Origin: Buttiauxella massiliensis
GTDB lineage: Bacteria > Pseudomonadota > Gammaproteobacteria > Enterobacterales > Enterobacteriaceae
Direction of reading: 5' to 3'
Assembly: GCF_902500225.1 (NCBI RefSeq)
Contig: NZ_LR722649.1
Span: 437,586-501,585, forward strand
Length of the DNA: 64,000 nucleotides
Position 1 is the first letter of the stretch. Every line of letters begins with the position of its first letter. Below the pieces are notes generated by a model that did not search any database, was not told the origin of the DNA, and worked only from the letters and a program-made list of their open reading frames with translations. Position numbers and translations under genes: made by a program. Positions 40,260 through 50,794 of this stretch are shown here, piece after piece.

Positions 40260-41591
40260 TTACGCTAAATCCGCCATTAGCACTTTTGAACGGCGTTGAT
40301 AGTTGTACATCTCTTTTTTACTTTCTGGCAGCAGCTCAACATCGACCGGCATAAACCCGCGCTCCTGGAACCAGTGAATGCTACGGGTTGTCAGCACGAA
40401 CAACTTGCTCAGACCCATTTGCCGGGCTTGTGTGGCAATACGTTGTAACAACACTTCACCGCGTGACGAGCTACGATAGTCCGGGTGAACTGCTACGCAG
40501 GCCATTTCGCCAATCCCTTCTTCCAGGAATGGATAGAGTGCTGCACAGGCGATAGTCAGATTGTCACGCTGGATAATAGTGAATTTGTCGATCTCCATTT
40601 CCAGTTGCTCACGCGAGCGACGCACCAGAATCCCTTGCTGTTCCAGAGGGCGAATCAACTCCAGAATACCGCCGATATCGTTAATGGTGGCGCGACGAAT
40701 TTGCTCCGCACTCTCCATAACAATTTGTGTACCGATCCCGTCGCGTGAGAATAACTCCTGCAATAACGCACCATCTTCCTGATAACTAATTAAATGGCTA
40801 CGACGCACACCGCTACGGCAGGCTTTCAAAGCACCCCGTAAGAAACGCACGGTGCCAGAGTGGTAATCACCGGCTTCTTCCAGTTCTTCAATACGTTTTT
40901 GCGCATCGTTCGGGAACAGTTCGGAAACGATATTGCCGTTGTCGTCAATAACGCCCTGAGAAGAGCAGAAGCCAATCATTTTTTCGGCTTTCAGTTTCAC
41001 GGCCAGCTGCGTGGCAATCTCTTCAGATGTGAGGTTGAAGCTTTCACCTGTTACAGAAACCGCCACTGGTCCCATCAAAACAATCGCACCGTTATCAAGC
41101 TGACGGTGAATGGCCTCTTCGTCGATACGACGTACGCGGCCGCTGTGGCAATAATCCACGCCATCATCCACACCCAATGGTTGCGCGATAATAAAGTTGC
41201 CGCTCACCACGTTGATATGTGCGCCCTGCAAAGGCGTGTTGCCAAGACTCATGGACAAACGCGCGGTAATATCCAGCTGCAATAAACCGGCCGCTTGCTT
41301 AACAAGCTCCAGCGTTTTTGCATCGGTGACACGCGTGTGTTTGTGGTAGATAGGTTCATGATTATGCGAAGCTAAATTGGCATCAATCTGTGGGCGGGCG
41401 CCATACACCACCACCAGACGAATCCCCAGGCTGTGCAGCAGCCCAATATCATTAACGATACTCGAAAAGTTCTCGTGTTCGATGGCTTCGCCGCCAAGCA
41501 TAATGACAAACGTTTTTCCCCGATGGGCATTTATATAGGGAACAGAATGGCGGAATCCCTGTACCAGTTCGGTTCTACGTTCCTTCACCAC
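40260..41591 (-). CDS. argA: N-acetylglutamate synthase ArgA
   Basis: A 443-residue enzyme, the E. coli length, that acetylates glutamate with acetyl-CoA in the first step of arginine synthesis. The N-terminal half is an amino-acid-kinase-like domain that binds arginine for feedback inhibition ([28 protein letters not shown]). The C-terminal half is a GNAT domain with [20 protein letters not shown]. It starts with GTG, the first of two tandem GTG codons, as in E. coli. Tandem ARG boxes lie just upstream. Confidence 0.97.
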   Translation of the reverse strand: MVKERRTELVQGFRHSVPYINAHRGKTFVIMLGGEAIEHENFSSIVNDIGLLHSLGIRLVVVYGARPQIDANLASHNHEPIYHKHTRVTDAKTLELVKQAAGLLQLDITARLSMSLGNTPLQGAHINVVSGNFIIAQPLGVDDGVDYCHSGRVRRIDEEAIHRQLDNGAIVLMGPVAVSVTGESFNLTSEEIATQLAVKLKAEKMIGFCSSQGVIDDNGNIVSELFPNDAQKRIEELEEAGDYHSGTVRFLRGALKACRSGVRRSHLISYQEDGALLQELFSRDGIGTQIVMESAEQIRRATINDIGGILELIRPLEQQGILVRRSREQLEMEIDKFTIIQRDNLTIACAALYPFLEEGIGEMACVAVHPDYRSSSRGEVLLQRIATQARQMGLSKLFVLTTRSIHWFQERGFMPVDVELLPESKKEMYNYQRRSKVLMADLA

Positions 41592-41602
41592 GGCCAGACC
41601 TC

Positions 41603-41641
41603 ATTGCATGATTATTCGTAATTTCTGTATTTTTATTCTTT
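41603..41641. promoter_or_regulatory. Tandem ArgR boxes of argA
   Basis: Two 18-bp ARG-box-like sequences on the argA strand, with cores ACGAATAATCATGCAA and AAGAATAAAAATACAG, are separated by about three bases. This is the classic double-box arrangement bound by an ArgR hexamer. They lie about 12-50 bases upstream of the argA start, consistent with repression by arginine. Confidence 0.75.
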
Positions 41642-41824
41642 TATTGCCTTCGGTGCAAGCGGCAATTTCCACAAAGCGGATATTTCTGCATTCAACCTGC
41701 CAGGTGCTTGATTGCGAATGTTTACCCTTTAATGAGTGACAGCCCGTGCCTGTTTCGTTAAAGTTTTCGGCTCAAAAATAAAACTGAATATTTGATTCCC
41801 GGAAATACACCGCTCAGGAGAGCT

Positions 41825-43081
41825 ATGTCTGATTCCAGTCCATTAATAACTCGGCGCCGGTTGCTCCAGGGAGCAGGCGCTATGTGGCTGCTAAGTGTTA
41901 GCCAGGTTGGCTTTGCTGCCTCAAGCCTGGTTGTGGCTGTGCGTGTCTGGCCTGCTTCGTCTTACACTCGTGTCACGCTGGAATCGAACAAGGAGCTTAA
42001 GTATAAGCAGTTCGCTCTTAGTAACCCCGATCGAGTCGTTGTCGACATCGAAGGTGTGAATTTAAATTCAGTATTGAAAGGAATCGGTGGCCAGATTCGT
42101 GCTGACGATCCCTTCATCAAATCTGCGCGTGTCGGGCAGTTTGACCCGCATACCGTACGCATGGTTTTTGAACTCAAACAGAACGTCACACCACATCTGT
42201 TTGGACTTGCCCCGGTGGCTGAATTTAAAGAGCGCCTGGTGATGGATTTGTATCCGGCGAATATGAATAGCGAGCAAGATCCGCTATTGGCATTGCTGGA
42301 AGATTACAACAACGGCAAGCTGGATAAAGACAAGCCGCCGTCACCAGAACAAGGGCCACAGCCGGGTAAAGCCGGACGTGACCGGCCGATTGTTATCATG
42401 CTAGATCCTGGCCACGGCGGGGAAGATCCCGGTGCGATTGGGCCGAACAAAACGCGCGAAAAAGATATTGTGCTGCAGATTGCTCGCCGCCTGAAAGCAC
42501 TGATTGATAAAGAAGCGAATATGAAAGCCTATATGACCCGTAACGAGGATGTGTTTATCCCGTTAAAAGTCAGGGTAGCAAAGGCACAAAAGCAGCGTGC
42601 CGATCTATTTGTTTCTATACATGCCGATGCGTTTACCACGGGCGCTGCTCGCGGATCCTCAGTTTTTGCGCTCTCCACCAAAGGCGCGACCAGTACCGCC
42701 GCAAAATTCCTCGCACAAACGCAGAATGCCGCCGACTTAATCGGTGGCGTCAGTAAGAGTGGGGATCGTTATCTCGACCATACGATGTTCGATATGGTGC
42801 AGTCGTTGACTATCAACGATAGCCTTAAGTTCGGCAAAGAAGTGCTGGCCCGGTTAGGGAAAGTGAACAAACTGCATAAGAACAGCGTCGATCAGGCTGG
42901 GTTTGCAGTGCTGAAAGCCCCGGATATTCCATCCATTCTGGTGGAGACTGCGTTTCTGAGTAACGTTGAGGAAGAGCGAAAGTTGCGCACCGCGACATTC
43001 CAGCAGGAAGTGGCCGAGTCTATTCTGGCAGGGATTAAGGCTTATTTTGCGGATAGTGCGCGATTAGCGCGGCTCGGCTAA
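41825..43081 (+). CDS. amiC: N-acetylmuramoyl-L-alanine amidase AmiC
   Basis: A 418-residue periplasmic zinc amidase that splits septal peptidoglycan for daughter-cell separation, activated by NlpD. It has a Tat signal ([15 protein letters not shown]) cut near the FAA-SS segment, an N-terminal AMIN domain that directs it to the septum, and the Amidase_3 domain with the zinc motif [14 protein letters not shown], the SIHADAF motif and the C-terminal [13 protein letters not shown] 41825 is chosen because AGGAGA precedes it and it restores the usual N terminus; an upstream ATG at 41792 lacks support. Confidence 0.96.
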   Translation: MSDSSPLITRRRLLQGAGAMWLLSVSQVGFAASSLVVAVRVWPASSYTRVTLESNKELKYKQFALSNPDRVVVDIEGVNLNSVLKGIGGQIRADDPFIKSARVGQFDPHTVRMVFELKQNVTPHLFGLAPVAEFKERLVMDLYPANMNSEQDPLLALLEDYNNGKLDKDKPPSPEQGPQPGKAGRDRPIVIMLDPGHGGEDPGAIGPNKTREKDIVLQIARRLKALIDKEANMKAYMTRNEDVFIPLKVRVAKAQKQRADLFVSIHADAFTTGAARGSSVFALSTKGATSTAAKFLAQTQNAADLIGGVSKSGDRYLDHTMFDMVQSLTINDSLKFGKEVLARLGKVNKLHKNSVDQAGFAVLKAPDIPSILVETAFLSNVEEERKLRTATFQQEVAESILAGIKAYFADSARLARLG

Positions 43082-43082
43082 T

Positions 43083-43138
43083 CCCCGTCATACTTCGAAC
43101 CGCAGCTGTGTTGGCTGCGCTCGGATTATTTAGGGGAT
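43083..43138. repeat. Short ERIC derivative (internally deleted)
   Basis: About 55 bp immediately after the amiC stop carry ERIC ends (CCGTCATACTTCGAACCGCA and GATTATTTAGGGG) joined by GCTGTGTTGGCTGCGCTCG, without the ERIC core. It is nearly the reverse complement of the element at 24557-24608. Confidence 0.85.
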
Positions 43139-43167
43139 AGTAGAACTGTGTGAGCGAATTTCAGATA

Positions 43168-43195
43168 CAAAAAAAGCACTCCTGAGAGTGCTTTT
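43168..43195 (-). terminator. Terminator of the tRNA-fMet operon
   Basis: AAAAGCACTC (43172-43181) and GAGTGCTTTT (43186-43195) form a perfect ten-pair stem with a four-base loop. Read on the minus strand it ends in a run of Ts just after the last tRNA gene. Confidence 0.85.
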
Positions 43196-43200
43196 AATAT

Positions 43201-43277
<77 letters not shown>

Positions 43278-43338
43278 TCCGTAAACTTCTTTAGTACCCA
43301 AATGACTTTCATGATTGCGCGAAACTCAGCGACTTAGT

Positions 43339-43415
<77 letters not shown>

Positions 43416-43477
43416 TCCGTATAACTATTTACTGCTAATGGCTTTCGCCACCGCGCTAAACTCAGCGACTTTGTAGT

Positions 43478-43554
<77 letters not shown>

Positions 43555-43616
43555 TCCGTATAACTACTTACTGCAAATGGTTTTCACCACCGCGCTAAAC
43601 TCAGCGACTTTTTAAT

Positions 43617-43693
<77 letters not shown>

Positions 43694-43706
43694 TCCGTGG
43701 AAGCGC

Positions 43707-43734
43707 ACTATACTCTGCCCGGCTTTTGATGCAA
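43707..43734 (-). promoter_or_regulatory. Sigma-70 promoter of the tRNA-fMet operon
   Basis: On the minus strand TTGCAT (43729-43734) and TATAGT (43707-43712) are separated by 16 bases. They are followed by a GCGC discriminator, typical of stringently controlled stable-RNA promoters. Confidence 0.75.
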
Positions 43735-43926
43735 CCTTTTTTTTAATAAATGCCCGATTTGTCACATGTAGCTGATAATAATTTACTTTAAGTACAGATA
43801 GTGAACACATCTGGTCTGTGTGGGGTCCAACACGTTTAATTCTTGCCTGGTGTTTGCTATCTTCCCGTGGCTGCATATTTGAAGTATCCCGGGCCAGGCG
43901 CGAAATATAATCAGGGCGAGGAAGTA

Positions 43927-45027
43927 ATGATAGGACGTTGGACGAAGTACATTGTAACTGGGGTCATGGTTGCCATTCTGGCGGGCTGTTCCTCAAAACC
44001 GACAGATAAAGGCCAGCAATATAAGGACGGGAAGTTTTCTCAGCCTTTTTCACTCGTAAACCGCCCCGATGCGGTGGGTGCACCGATTAACGGTGGCGAC
44101 TTTGCTGAACAAGTTAACCAGATCCGTTCTGCGTCTCCGCGCCTCTATAATAGTAAGAGCGATGTTTACGGTGCCGTGCAGCAGTGGCTACGCGCCGGAG
44201 GCGACACCAGCAAGCTGAGCCAGTACGGTATTGATGCCTGGCAGATGGAAGGTGCAGACAACTACGGTAACGTGCAATTCACTGGTTACTACACGCCAGT
44301 GGTGCAAGCGCGTTATACCCGCCAGGGCGAGTTCCAGTATCCTATCTACCGTATGCCTCCAAAGCGTGGGCGCTTACCGTCCCGTGCTGAGATCTACAGT
44401 GGTGCCCTGAGCGACAGCTATATCATTGCTTACAGCAACTCCTTAATGGATAACTTCATTATGGATGTGCAGGGCAGCGGCTATATCGATTTTGGTGACG
44501 GCCAGCCATTAACCTTCTTTGGCTATTCAGGTAAGAACGGCCATGCCTACCGCAGTATCGGCAAGGTGCTTATCGACCGTGGTGAAGTAAAGAAAGAAGA
44601 TATGTCGATGCAGGCGATTCGCCATTGGGGAGAAACCCACAGCCCGGCGCAAGTACAAGAGCTGCTTGAGCAGAACCCATCATTCGTCTTCTTCAAACCT
44701 GCCAGCTTCGCGCCAGTGAAAGGGGCGAGTGCCGTGCCGTTAATTGGCCGCGCCTCTGTTGCATCTGACCGTTCTATTATTCCTGCGGGCACCACTATTC
44801 TGGCAGAAGTCCCGTTACTGGATAACAACGGCAAATTCAGCGGGCAATATGAATTGCGCGTAATGGTTGCGCTGGATGTTGGCGGTGCGATTAAAGGGCA
44901 GCACTTTGATATCTACCAGGGGATTGGGGCTGATGCCGGTCACCGTGCGGGTTGGTACAACCACTATGGTCGCGTTTGGGTGTTGAAAAATGCGCCGGGG
45001 ACCAGTGGCACGGTATTTAATGGCTAA
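43927..45027 (+). CDS. mltA: Membrane-bound lytic murein transglycosylase A (MltA)
   Basis: A 366-residue outer-membrane lipoprotein (E. coli 365) that cleaves peptidoglycan glycan strands to 1,6-anhydro-muropeptides. The signal peptide ends in lipobox LAGC with the acylated C21. The MltA and 3D domains include VQFTGYYTPVVQARYT, DNFIMDVQGSGYIDFGDG and the catalytic Asp region ALDVGGAIKGQHFDIYQG. ATG 43927 is preferred over an in-frame start at 43843 because the lipoprotein signal begins there and GAGGAA lies just upstream. Confidence 0.97.
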   Translation: MIGRWTKYIVTGVMVAILAGCSSKPTDKGQQYKDGKFSQPFSLVNRPDAVGAPINGGDFAEQVNQIRSASPRLYNSKSDVYGAVQQWLRAGGDTSKLSQYGIDAWQMEGADNYGNVQFTGYYTPVVQARYTRQGEFQYPIYRMPPKRGRLPSRAEIYSGALSDSYIIAYSNSLMDNFIMDVQGSGYIDFGDGQPLTFFGYSGKNGHAYRSIGKVLIDRGEVKKEDMSMQAIRHWGETHSPAQVQELLEQNPSFVFFKPASFAPVKGASAVPLIGRASVASDRSIIPAGTTILAEVPLLDNNGKFSGQYELRVMVALDVGGAIKGQHFDIYQGIGADAGHRAGWYNHYGRVWVLKNAPGTSGTVFNG

Positions 45028-45046
45028 TATTTCCGAGGATAACGTA

Positions 45047-45856
45047 ATGTCTGTAGTTTTGACCGATGCCTGGCTGCAACGCTTTGGTGGTACTGCTCGT
45101 TTGTATGGCCGTGATGCACTGCAATTGTTCGCTGATGCACATGTTTGTGTGATTGGCATTGGCGGCGTGGGCTCATGGGCTGCAGAAGCACTGGCTCGTA
45201 CCGGTATCGGTGCAATTACGCTTATCGACATGGACGATGTTTGTGTGACGAACACTAACCGTCAGATTCACGCTTTGCGAGCTACGGTAGGGCAGTCTAA
45301 GGCAGAAGTGATGGCTGCTCGTATCCGAGAAATTAACCCGGAATGCCGTGTGACAGTGGTGGATGACTTTATTACTGCCGAAAATACCGAGCAATTGCTC
45401 AGCCAGGGCTTTAGCTATGTGATTGATGCTATTGATAGTGTGCGCCCAAAAGCCGCCTTGATAGCTTATTGTCGTCGTTACAAGATCCCGTTGGTGACTA
45501 CTGGTGGGGCTGGTGGGCAAATCGATCCAACGCAGATCCAGGTAACAGATCTGGCGAAAACGATTCAGGATCCATTGGCGGCAAAACTGCGTGAAAGATT
45601 AAAAAGCGATTTTGGCGTGGTGAAGAACAGCAAAGGAAAGCTCGGAATTGATTGCGTGTTTTCCACCGAAGCGCTGGTTTACCCGCAGGCTGATGGTTCC
45701 GTCTGCGCTATGAAAAGTACCGCTGATGGCCCTAAACGTATGGATTGTGCATCCGGTTTTGGTGCGGCAACCATGGTCACCGCCAGCTTTGGTTTCGTGG
45801 CGGTGTCCCATGTATTAAAGAAAATGATGGCAAAAGCGGCGCGTAATCAGGCCTGA
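45047..45856 (+). CDS. tcdA: tRNA threonylcarbamoyladenosine dehydratase TcdA (CsdL)
   Basis: A 269-residue E1-like ATPase that converts t6A37 of tRNAs to the cyclic ct6A form using ATP, working with the CsdA-CsdE sulfur relay encoded next to it. It has the nucleotide-binding [46 protein letters not shown] and conserved C-terminal cysteines. ATG 45047 restores the E. coli N terminus ([16 protein letters not shown]) with CGAGG upstream. It is tail-to-tail with csdE, overlapping by ten bases. Confidence 0.97.
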   Translation: MSVVLTDAWLQRFGGTARLYGRDALQLFADAHVCVIGIGGVGSWAAEALARTGIGAITLIDMDDVCVTNTNRQIHALRATVGQSKAEVMAARIREINPECRVTVVDDFITAENTEQLLSQGFSYVIDAIDSVRPKAALIAYCRRYKIPLVTTGGAGGQIDPTQIQVTDLAKTIQDPLAAKLRERLKSDFGVVKNSKGKLGIDCVFSTEALVYPQADGSVCAMKSTADGPKRMDCASGFGAATMVTASFGFVAVSHVLKKMMAKAARNQA

Positions 45857-46287
45857 GCCACAACGCGCACGGCTTGCGCTAATGACGCAAGCCCGCTGCT
45901 GCGTGAAGCACTTAACTGGTTGCGCAGGCCAAGATCATCAAACAGAGCAAGCGGATCTTCATTCAGCAATTGTTCAGCCGTTTTCCCTTCAATGGCGGTG
46001 AGTAACACCGCCAGCAAACCTCGAACAATTCGCCCTTCGCTGTCACCATAGAAATGCAGAGTGCCATTTGCCTGAAGGTTGTGACCCAACCAGACGCGGT
46101 TTTCGCAGCCAGCGATCTCGATATTTTCGCACTTTAAATCAGCCGGGAGTGCTGGAAGCTGTTTCCCTAGCAGGATTAGCTGGCGGTATTTATCTTCCCA
46201 CTGCTGCAATGGAGCAAATGTGGCTCGTAGGTTGTCAGCGGTGATTGAGGTGCCAAAAGGGTGACCTGCCAGGAATCCACTTGTCAT
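45847..46287 (-). CDS. csdE: Sulfur acceptor protein CsdE
   Basis: A 146-residue SufE-family protein that accepts persulfide sulfur from CsdA on Cys61 (residue 61 in [12 protein letters not shown]) and stimulates the desulfurase. It directly follows csdA: the csdA stop TAA is joined to the csdE ATG, so the two are translated together. Its last three codons overlap the end of tcdA on the other strand. Confidence 0.96.
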   Translation of the reverse strand: MTSGFLAGHPFGTSITADNLRATFAPLQQWEDKYRQLILLGKQLPALPADLKCENIEIAGCENRVWLGHNLQANGTLHFYGDSEGRIVRGLLAVLLTAIEGKTAEQLLNEDPLALFDDLGLRNQLSASRSSGLASLAQAVRVVAQA

Positions 46288-47493
46288 TTAATCCACCAAA
46301 ATTTCCAGGGCATTGTCGATGGCTTTGACCAGCGCATCCACATCGCTTTGCGTATTATATGGCGCAAAAGAGGCGCGCAGTGTCCCGCTCACCCCTAATG
46401 CGGCGAGTAGCGGCTGTGCACAATGTTGACCGGCACGCAGCGAAATACCAAATTCTGCCAGCAGCGTGACCATATCGTTGTGGTGAACGCCCGCGAAATC
46501 GAACGCCAGCAAGCTTGAATCCTGGCAGCGGAAACTGCGAAAACCAGGGCGCGTAGCCAGCTGCGCTTCAGCGAGTGTTGCAAGCCCACGGCTATATGCT
46601 TCAGCCTCCTGCAAATCAACGCTTTCCAGCCACTCAAGAGCGGCGCTCAGGCCAATCACACCTGCGACGTTTGGCGTACCTGCTTCAAAGCGATACGGCA
46701 CGGGTTGCGTTTTAAACCCTTCAAACGAGACGTGCGTAATCATCTTGCCGCCGCCAAGCCATGGCGACATTTCTTCTAACAGCTCGTTTTTACCGTATAG
46801 CGCACCGATGCCGGTTGGGCCATAAAGCTTATGGGCGGAGAAGGCATAGAAATCGATATCCAGCGCTTGTACGTCAGGCGGGCAGTGCACCACGCCTTGC
46901 GCGCCATCAACCATTACAACCGCGCCTGCGGCATGAGCCGCAGTTATGGCTTTAACCAGATCCGGGCAGCCGCCCGTCACATTCGACATCTGGCCTAATG
47001 CCAGAATTTTAGTTCGCTCATTGAGTAATTCTGGCAGTTTGCTTAAGTCGGCAAGGTAATCTTTGCCAAGCGGCAACTTAATGACTTTCGCGTCCGTTTG
47101 CTCGGCAACCATCAGCCACGGCACAAAGTTAGCGTGGTGTTCTGCTTCGCTAACAATAATTTCATCACCAGGTTGCAGGCGAGGGCGTGCATAACACTGT
47201 GCTACCAGGTTTATCGCTTCGGTGGTGCCACGAGTCCAGACAATATCTTTGCCTGAAGCAGCGTTGAGGAGAGTCGCGACGCTGTCACGGGCGGCTTCAT
47301 AGCGTTCTGTAAGGCGCTGTGCCGCCGCAAATTGGCTGCGATGAACATTACCGGCGCTTAGGCTATAAAACTGTTCAGTCGCTTCAATAACGGCGAGAGG
47401 TTTAAGAGTGGTTGCGGCGCTATCGAGATAGATGCCCGCATCTGCCAGTGCCGGAAACTGGCTGCGAAACTGGGCAGGATTAAAAGTTTTCAT
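46288..47493 (-). CDS. csdA: Cysteine desulfurase CsdA
   Basis: A 401-residue PLP enzyme, the E. coli length, that removes sulfur from cysteine (also selenium or sulfinate) and passes it to CsdE. The PLP lysine is K222 in FSAHKLYGPTG; the persulfide-forming cysteine is C358 in RAGQHCAQPLLA, and the phosphate cup includes RGTTEAIN. ATG 47493 has GAGGAAA three bases upstream and gives the family start (MKTFNPAQFRSQFP); a longer in-frame start at 47511 is rejected. Confidence 0.97.
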   Translation of the reverse strand: MKTFNPAQFRSQFPALADAGIYLDSAATTLKPLAVIEATEQFYSLSAGNVHRSQFAAAQRLTERYEAARDSVATLLNAASGKDIVWTRGTTEAINLVAQCYARPRLQPGDEIIVSEAEHHANFVPWLMVAEQTDAKVIKLPLGKDYLADLSKLPELLNERTKILALGQMSNVTGGCPDLVKAITAAHAAGAVVMVDGAQGVVHCPPDVQALDIDFYAFSAHKLYGPTGIGALYGKNELLEEMSPWLGGGKMITHVSFEGFKTQPVPYRFEAGTPNVAGVIGLSAALEWLESVDLQEAEAYSRGLATLAEAQLATRPGFRSFRCQDSSLLAFDFAGVHHNDMVTLLAEFGISLRAGQHCAQPLLAALGVSGTLRASFAPYNTQSDVDALVKAIDNALEILVD

Positions 47494-47686
47494 GATTTTC
47501 CTCGTATCCAATCCGTAGATCGTGGCGCATTTGCTTTAATCACACAAGGGATCAATGACCTTCGGAATAATCTGCATAAACTGGCAAGCTCGCGAAAGAG
47601 GGTTATGCTAATTAATGTTAGGTGAGTATTTCACCCACTAAATTTTTTAGAGTTAATCAGCATTAAACGCTACTAAGGAGAAGAAT

Positions 47687-47914
47687 ATGAACAAGGCAGC
47701 CGCAGCAGTATTTGTAGGTGTTATGGCTTTTGGTCTTTCAGGATGTTCTAGCCCGAATTACGTAATGCACACAAACGATGGCCGTACCATTGTGTCCGAT
47801 GGCAAACCGAAAACTGATGATGAAACCGGGATGATTTCGTATAAAGATGCCAACGGCAACAAGCAGCAGATTAACCGTACTGATGTGAAAGAGATGGTTG
47901 AACTGGATCAGTAA
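47687..47914 (+). CDS. ygdI: Small lipoprotein YgdI (DUF903)
   Basis: A 75-residue lipoprotein with a signal ending in LSGC (lipid-modified C20), then the DUF903 fold (NYVMHTNDGRTIVSDGKPKTDDETGMISY). The ribosome site AAGGAGAAG precedes ATG 47687. It is a paralogue of ygdR at 19223-19441, with the same length and order of motifs. The function is unknown. It converges on the gcvB RNA gene. Confidence 0.94.
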   Translation: MNKAAAAVFVGVMAFGLSGCSSPNYVMHTNDGRTIVSDGKPKTDDETGMISYKDANGNKQQINRTDVKEMVELDQ

Positions 47915-47951
47915 TCTTTTTGCTCAAACTGCAGTTGTTCAAACGACAGGC

Positions 47952-48157
47952 AAAAAAAAGCACCGCAATTTGCGGTGCTACATTAATCACTATGGACAGA
48001 CAGGGTAAATGTACAGGAAGTGAAAAAGGGGTAGCTTAGCTACCGGGGTCTGGAATGCCAGACCAATTGCAAACACAACAACACAACATCACAACCGTAA
48101 GCCAAAAGCCCTCCGAAACACGCATTTCAGATAACTTTTCGTTCCGGCTCAGGAAGT
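47952..48157 (-). ncRNA. gcvB: GcvB small RNA
   Basis: About 206 nt on the minus strand, divergent from gcvA as in E. coli. The 5' end ACTTCCTGAGCCGGAACG is conserved. The G/U-rich target-binding region R1 is at 48069-48093 (complement of CAACAACACAACATCACA), followed by the seed CTGTACATTTACCCTGTCTG and a terminator with arms GCACCGCAA/TTGCGGTGC and eight Ts. A TATAGT -10 box is at 48164-48169. GcvB is Hfq-dependent and represses many amino-acid and peptide transporters; GcvA activates it. Confidence 0.97.
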
Positions 48158-48285
48158 GACGCCACTATAGGTATTTGCTGGTGCATCCTCAACGGACAAT
48201 TTATAATGGCTCAGATAAAAAAAACTAATAGGTTAACTAAGTTCGCCTGTTTGTTAATAGACTTTAACATTTAAGCCAATCAACT

Positions 48286-49203
48286 ATGTCCAAGCGTTTG
48301 CCACCTTTAAATGCCTTACGTGTATTTGACGCCGCTGCTCGTCACCTGAGTTTTACTAAAGCGGCCGATGAATTATTCGTGACACAGGCCGCCGTGAGCC
48401 ACCAGATTAAGTCTCTGGAGGATTTTCTGGGCCTTAAGCTGTTCCGCCGTCGCAACCGCTCTTTGTTGCTGACAGAAGAGGGGCAGAGTTATTATCTGGA
48501 CATCAAAGAGATATTTTCGCAACTGACAGAAGCAACGCGTAAGCTTCAGGCGCGAAGCGCTAAAGGTGCGCTAACGGTCAGTTTACTGCCAAGTTTTGCC
48601 ATTCACTGGCTTGTGCCACGCCTAACTAGCTTTAATACAGCTTATCCGGGAATCGACGTACGAATTCAGGCTGTTGACCGTCAGGAAGATAAACTTTCTG
48701 ATGATGTCGACGTCGCGATTTTTTACGGGCGTGGAAACTGGCCGGGTTTGCGAGTGGAAAAGCTTTATGCAGAATATTTGCTGCCGGTCTGCTCGCCTTT
48801 GCTGTTAACGGGCGATAAACCAATCAAAACCCCGGAAGATTTAGCCCATCATACTTTGCTGCATGATGCTTCTCGTCGTGACTGGCAGACCTATACTCGT
48901 CAATTAGGCGTAAGCCATATTAATGTGCAGCAAGGCCCCATCTTCAGTCACAGTGCGATGGTGCTACAGGCTGCTATTCACGGGCAAGGCATTGCCCTGG
49001 CGAATAATGTTATGGCGCAATCGGAGCTTGAAGCGGGCCGCTTAGTTTGCCCATTCAATGATGTTCTGGTGAGTAAAAACGCGTTTTATCTTGTTTGTCA
49101 TGACAGCCAGGCAGAACTGGGTAAAATAGCGGCCTTCAGGCAGTGGATTCTGGCGAAAACAGCGAGCGAACAAGAAAAATTCCGTTTTCGCTACGATCAA
49201 TGA
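48286..49203 (+). CDS. gcvA: GcvA, LysR-type regulator of glycine cleavage and gcvB
   Basis: A 305-residue LysR-family regulator, the E. coli length, that activates or represses gcvTHP with glycine and activates gcvB. The winged helix is LNALRVFDAAARHLSFTKAA followed by TQAAVSHQIKSLE, and the C-terminal domain is a ligand-binding sensor. The 128-base gap to the divergent gcvB start holds the shared control region. It is followed after 49 bases by ygdD. Confidence 0.97.
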   Translation: MSKRLPPLNALRVFDAAARHLSFTKAADELFVTQAAVSHQIKSLEDFLGLKLFRRRNRSLLLTEEGQSYYLDIKEIFSQLTEATRKLQARSAKGALTVSLLPSFAIHWLVPRLTSFNTAYPGIDVRIQAVDRQEDKLSDDVDVAIFYGRGNWPGLRVEKLYAEYLLPVCSPLLLTGDKPIKTPEDLAHHTLLHDASRRDWQTYTRQLGVSHINVQQGPIFSHSAMVLQAAIHGQGIALANNVMAQSELEAGRLVCPFNDVLVSKNAFYLVCHDSQAELGKIAAFRQWILAKTASEQEKFRFRYDQ

Positions 49204-49252
49204 GCAAACCATCGCGTAGCCACGCCGCTACGCCTTACTTTAGGGTTACACC

Positions 49253-49648
49253 ATGACCAGCCGTTTCATGCTGATTTTTACCGCAATTAGCGGTTTTATC
49301 TTTGTTGCTCTCGGGGCCTTCGGGGCTCACGTTTTGAGCAAAACGCTTGGTGTTGTGGAGATGGGCTGGATTCAAACCGGCCTTGAATATCAGGCTTTTC
49401 ACACATTAGCGATTTTTGGTCTGGCAGTTGCTATGCAGCGCCGGATCAGTATTTGGTTTTACTGGAGCAGCGTATTTATGGCGCTCGGTACAGTTCTATT
49501 TAGCGGCAGCCTTTATTGTCTGGCGCTGTCTCATTTACGCCTTTGGGCGTTTGTTACCCCCGTCGGTGGAATCAGTTTTCTGGCCGGTTGGATATTGATG
49601 TTGATTGGTGCAATGCGCCTGAAACGTAGGGGCGTAAGCCATGAATAA
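49253..49648 (+). CDS. ygdD: Inner-membrane protein YgdD (DUF423)
   Basis: A 131-residue protein with four hydrophobic segments of the DUF423 family ([61 protein letters not shown]). The function is unknown. Its last codons overlap the start of rlmM by eight bases, so the two genes are translationally linked. Confidence 0.93.
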   Translation: MTSRFMLIFTAISGFIFVALGAFGAHVLSKTLGVVEMGWIQTGLEYQAFHTLAIFGLAVAMQRRISIWFYWSSVFMALGTVLFSGSLYCLALSHLRLWAFVTPVGGISFLAGWILMLIGAMRLKRRGVSHE

Positions 49649-50741
49649 AGTTATTTTGTATTGCCGACAAGGCTTTGAGAAAGAGTGTGCGGCAGAGATT
49701 ACCGATAAAGCCAGTCAACGCGACATTTTTGGTTTTGCTCGTGTTAAAGAAAACAGCGGTTATGTTATTTACGAATGTTATCAGCAAGATGACGCCGATA
49801 AGCTGGCGCGTGAGCTGCCATTTAAAGATTTGATCTTTGCTCGTCAGATGATTGTTGCCGGTGAGCTGCTTAAAGATCTTCCAACTGAAGATCGTATTAC
49901 GCCAATCACTGGAATGCTGACAGGTGTCGTGGAAAAAGGCGGCGATCTGCGCGTTGAAGTTGCCGACACCAATGAAAGCAAAGAACTGATGAAGTTCTGC
50001 CGCAAGTTGACGGTTCCATTACGTGCTAGCCTGCGTGAAGCAGGTATTCTTACCAATTACGAAACGCCAAAACGCCCGGTTGTGCATGTGTTCTTTATCG
50101 CGCCAGGCTGTTGTTATACCGGCTATTCCTATAGCAACAATAACTCGCCTTTCTATATGGGCATCCAACGTCTGAAATTGCCTTCTGAGGCGCCAAGCCG
50201 TTCAACCTTGAAACTGGAAGAAGCTTTCCATACTTTCATTCCGGCTGACGAGTGGGATGAGCGTCTGGCAAACGGGATGCATGCCGTTGACTTGGGTGCC
50301 TGTCCAGGCGGTTGGACTTACCAGTTAACGCAGCGCAACATGTGGGTTTGTTCAGTCGACAACGGCCCAATGGCGCAGAGCCTGATGGATACAGGACAGG
50401 TGACCTGGTTGCAGGAAGATGGTTTCAAATATAAGCCAAGCCGCAACAACATCTCCTGGATGGTCTGTGACATGGTTGAGAAACCGGCGAAAGTGGCGAA
50501 TCTGATGGCTACGTGGTTAATTAATGGCTGGTGCCGTGAAACCATTTTCAACCTCAAGCTGCCAATGAAGAAGCGCTATGAAGAAGTGTCGCAAAACCTG
50601 GCATTGATTCATGAAAAACTGGCAGAACATGGTATCAGCGCTGAGATTCAGGCTCGCCAGTTGTATCACGACCGTGAAGAAGTGACCGTACACGTGCGCC
50701 GTATGTGGGCGGCTGTCGGTGGTCGTCGCGACGAAAGATAA
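49641..50741 (+). CDS. rlmM: 23S rRNA 2'-O-ribose C2498 methyltransferase RlmM
   Basis: A 366-residue SAM-dependent methyltransferase, the E. coli length, that methylates C2498 of 23S rRNA. An N-terminal THUMP-like region is followed by a Rossmann methyltransferase domain with the SAM motif [18 protein letters not shown] and the catalytic tetrad K-D-K-E region ([40 protein letters not shown]). It converges on xni, with a repeat element in between. Confidence 0.97.
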   Translation: MNKVILYCRQGFEKECAAEITDKASQRDIFGFARVKENSGYVIYECYQQDDADKLARELPFKDLIFARQMIVAGELLKDLPTEDRITPITGMLTGVVEKGGDLRVEVADTNESKELMKFCRKLTVPLRASLREAGILTNYETPKRPVVHVFFIAPGCCYTGYSYSNNNSPFYMGIQRLKLPSEAPSRSTLKLEEAFHTFIPADEWDERLANGMHAVDLGACPGGWTYQLTQRNMWVCSVDNGPMAQSLMDTGQVTWLQEDGFKYKPSRNNISWMVCDMVEKPAKVANLMATWLINGWCRETIFNLKLPMKKRYEEVSQNLALIHEKLAEHGISAEIQARQLYHDREEVTVHVRRMWAAVGGRRDER

Positions 50742-50748
50742 TAATTCG

Positions 50749-50794
50749 CCCCTCATCCCAACCCTCTCTTCATGGAGAGGGCAATGGTGAGGGT
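50749..50794. repeat. Nested-hairpin repeat (CCCTCA...TGAGGG enterobacterial type)
   Basis: The outer arms CCCTCA (50750-50755) and TGAGGG (50788-50793) enclose inner arms CCCTCTC (50762-50768) and GAGAGGG (50775-50781). The sequence matches a repeat common in Enterobacter and Klebsiella intergenic regions. It covers the last codons and stop of xni. Confidence 0.8.
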
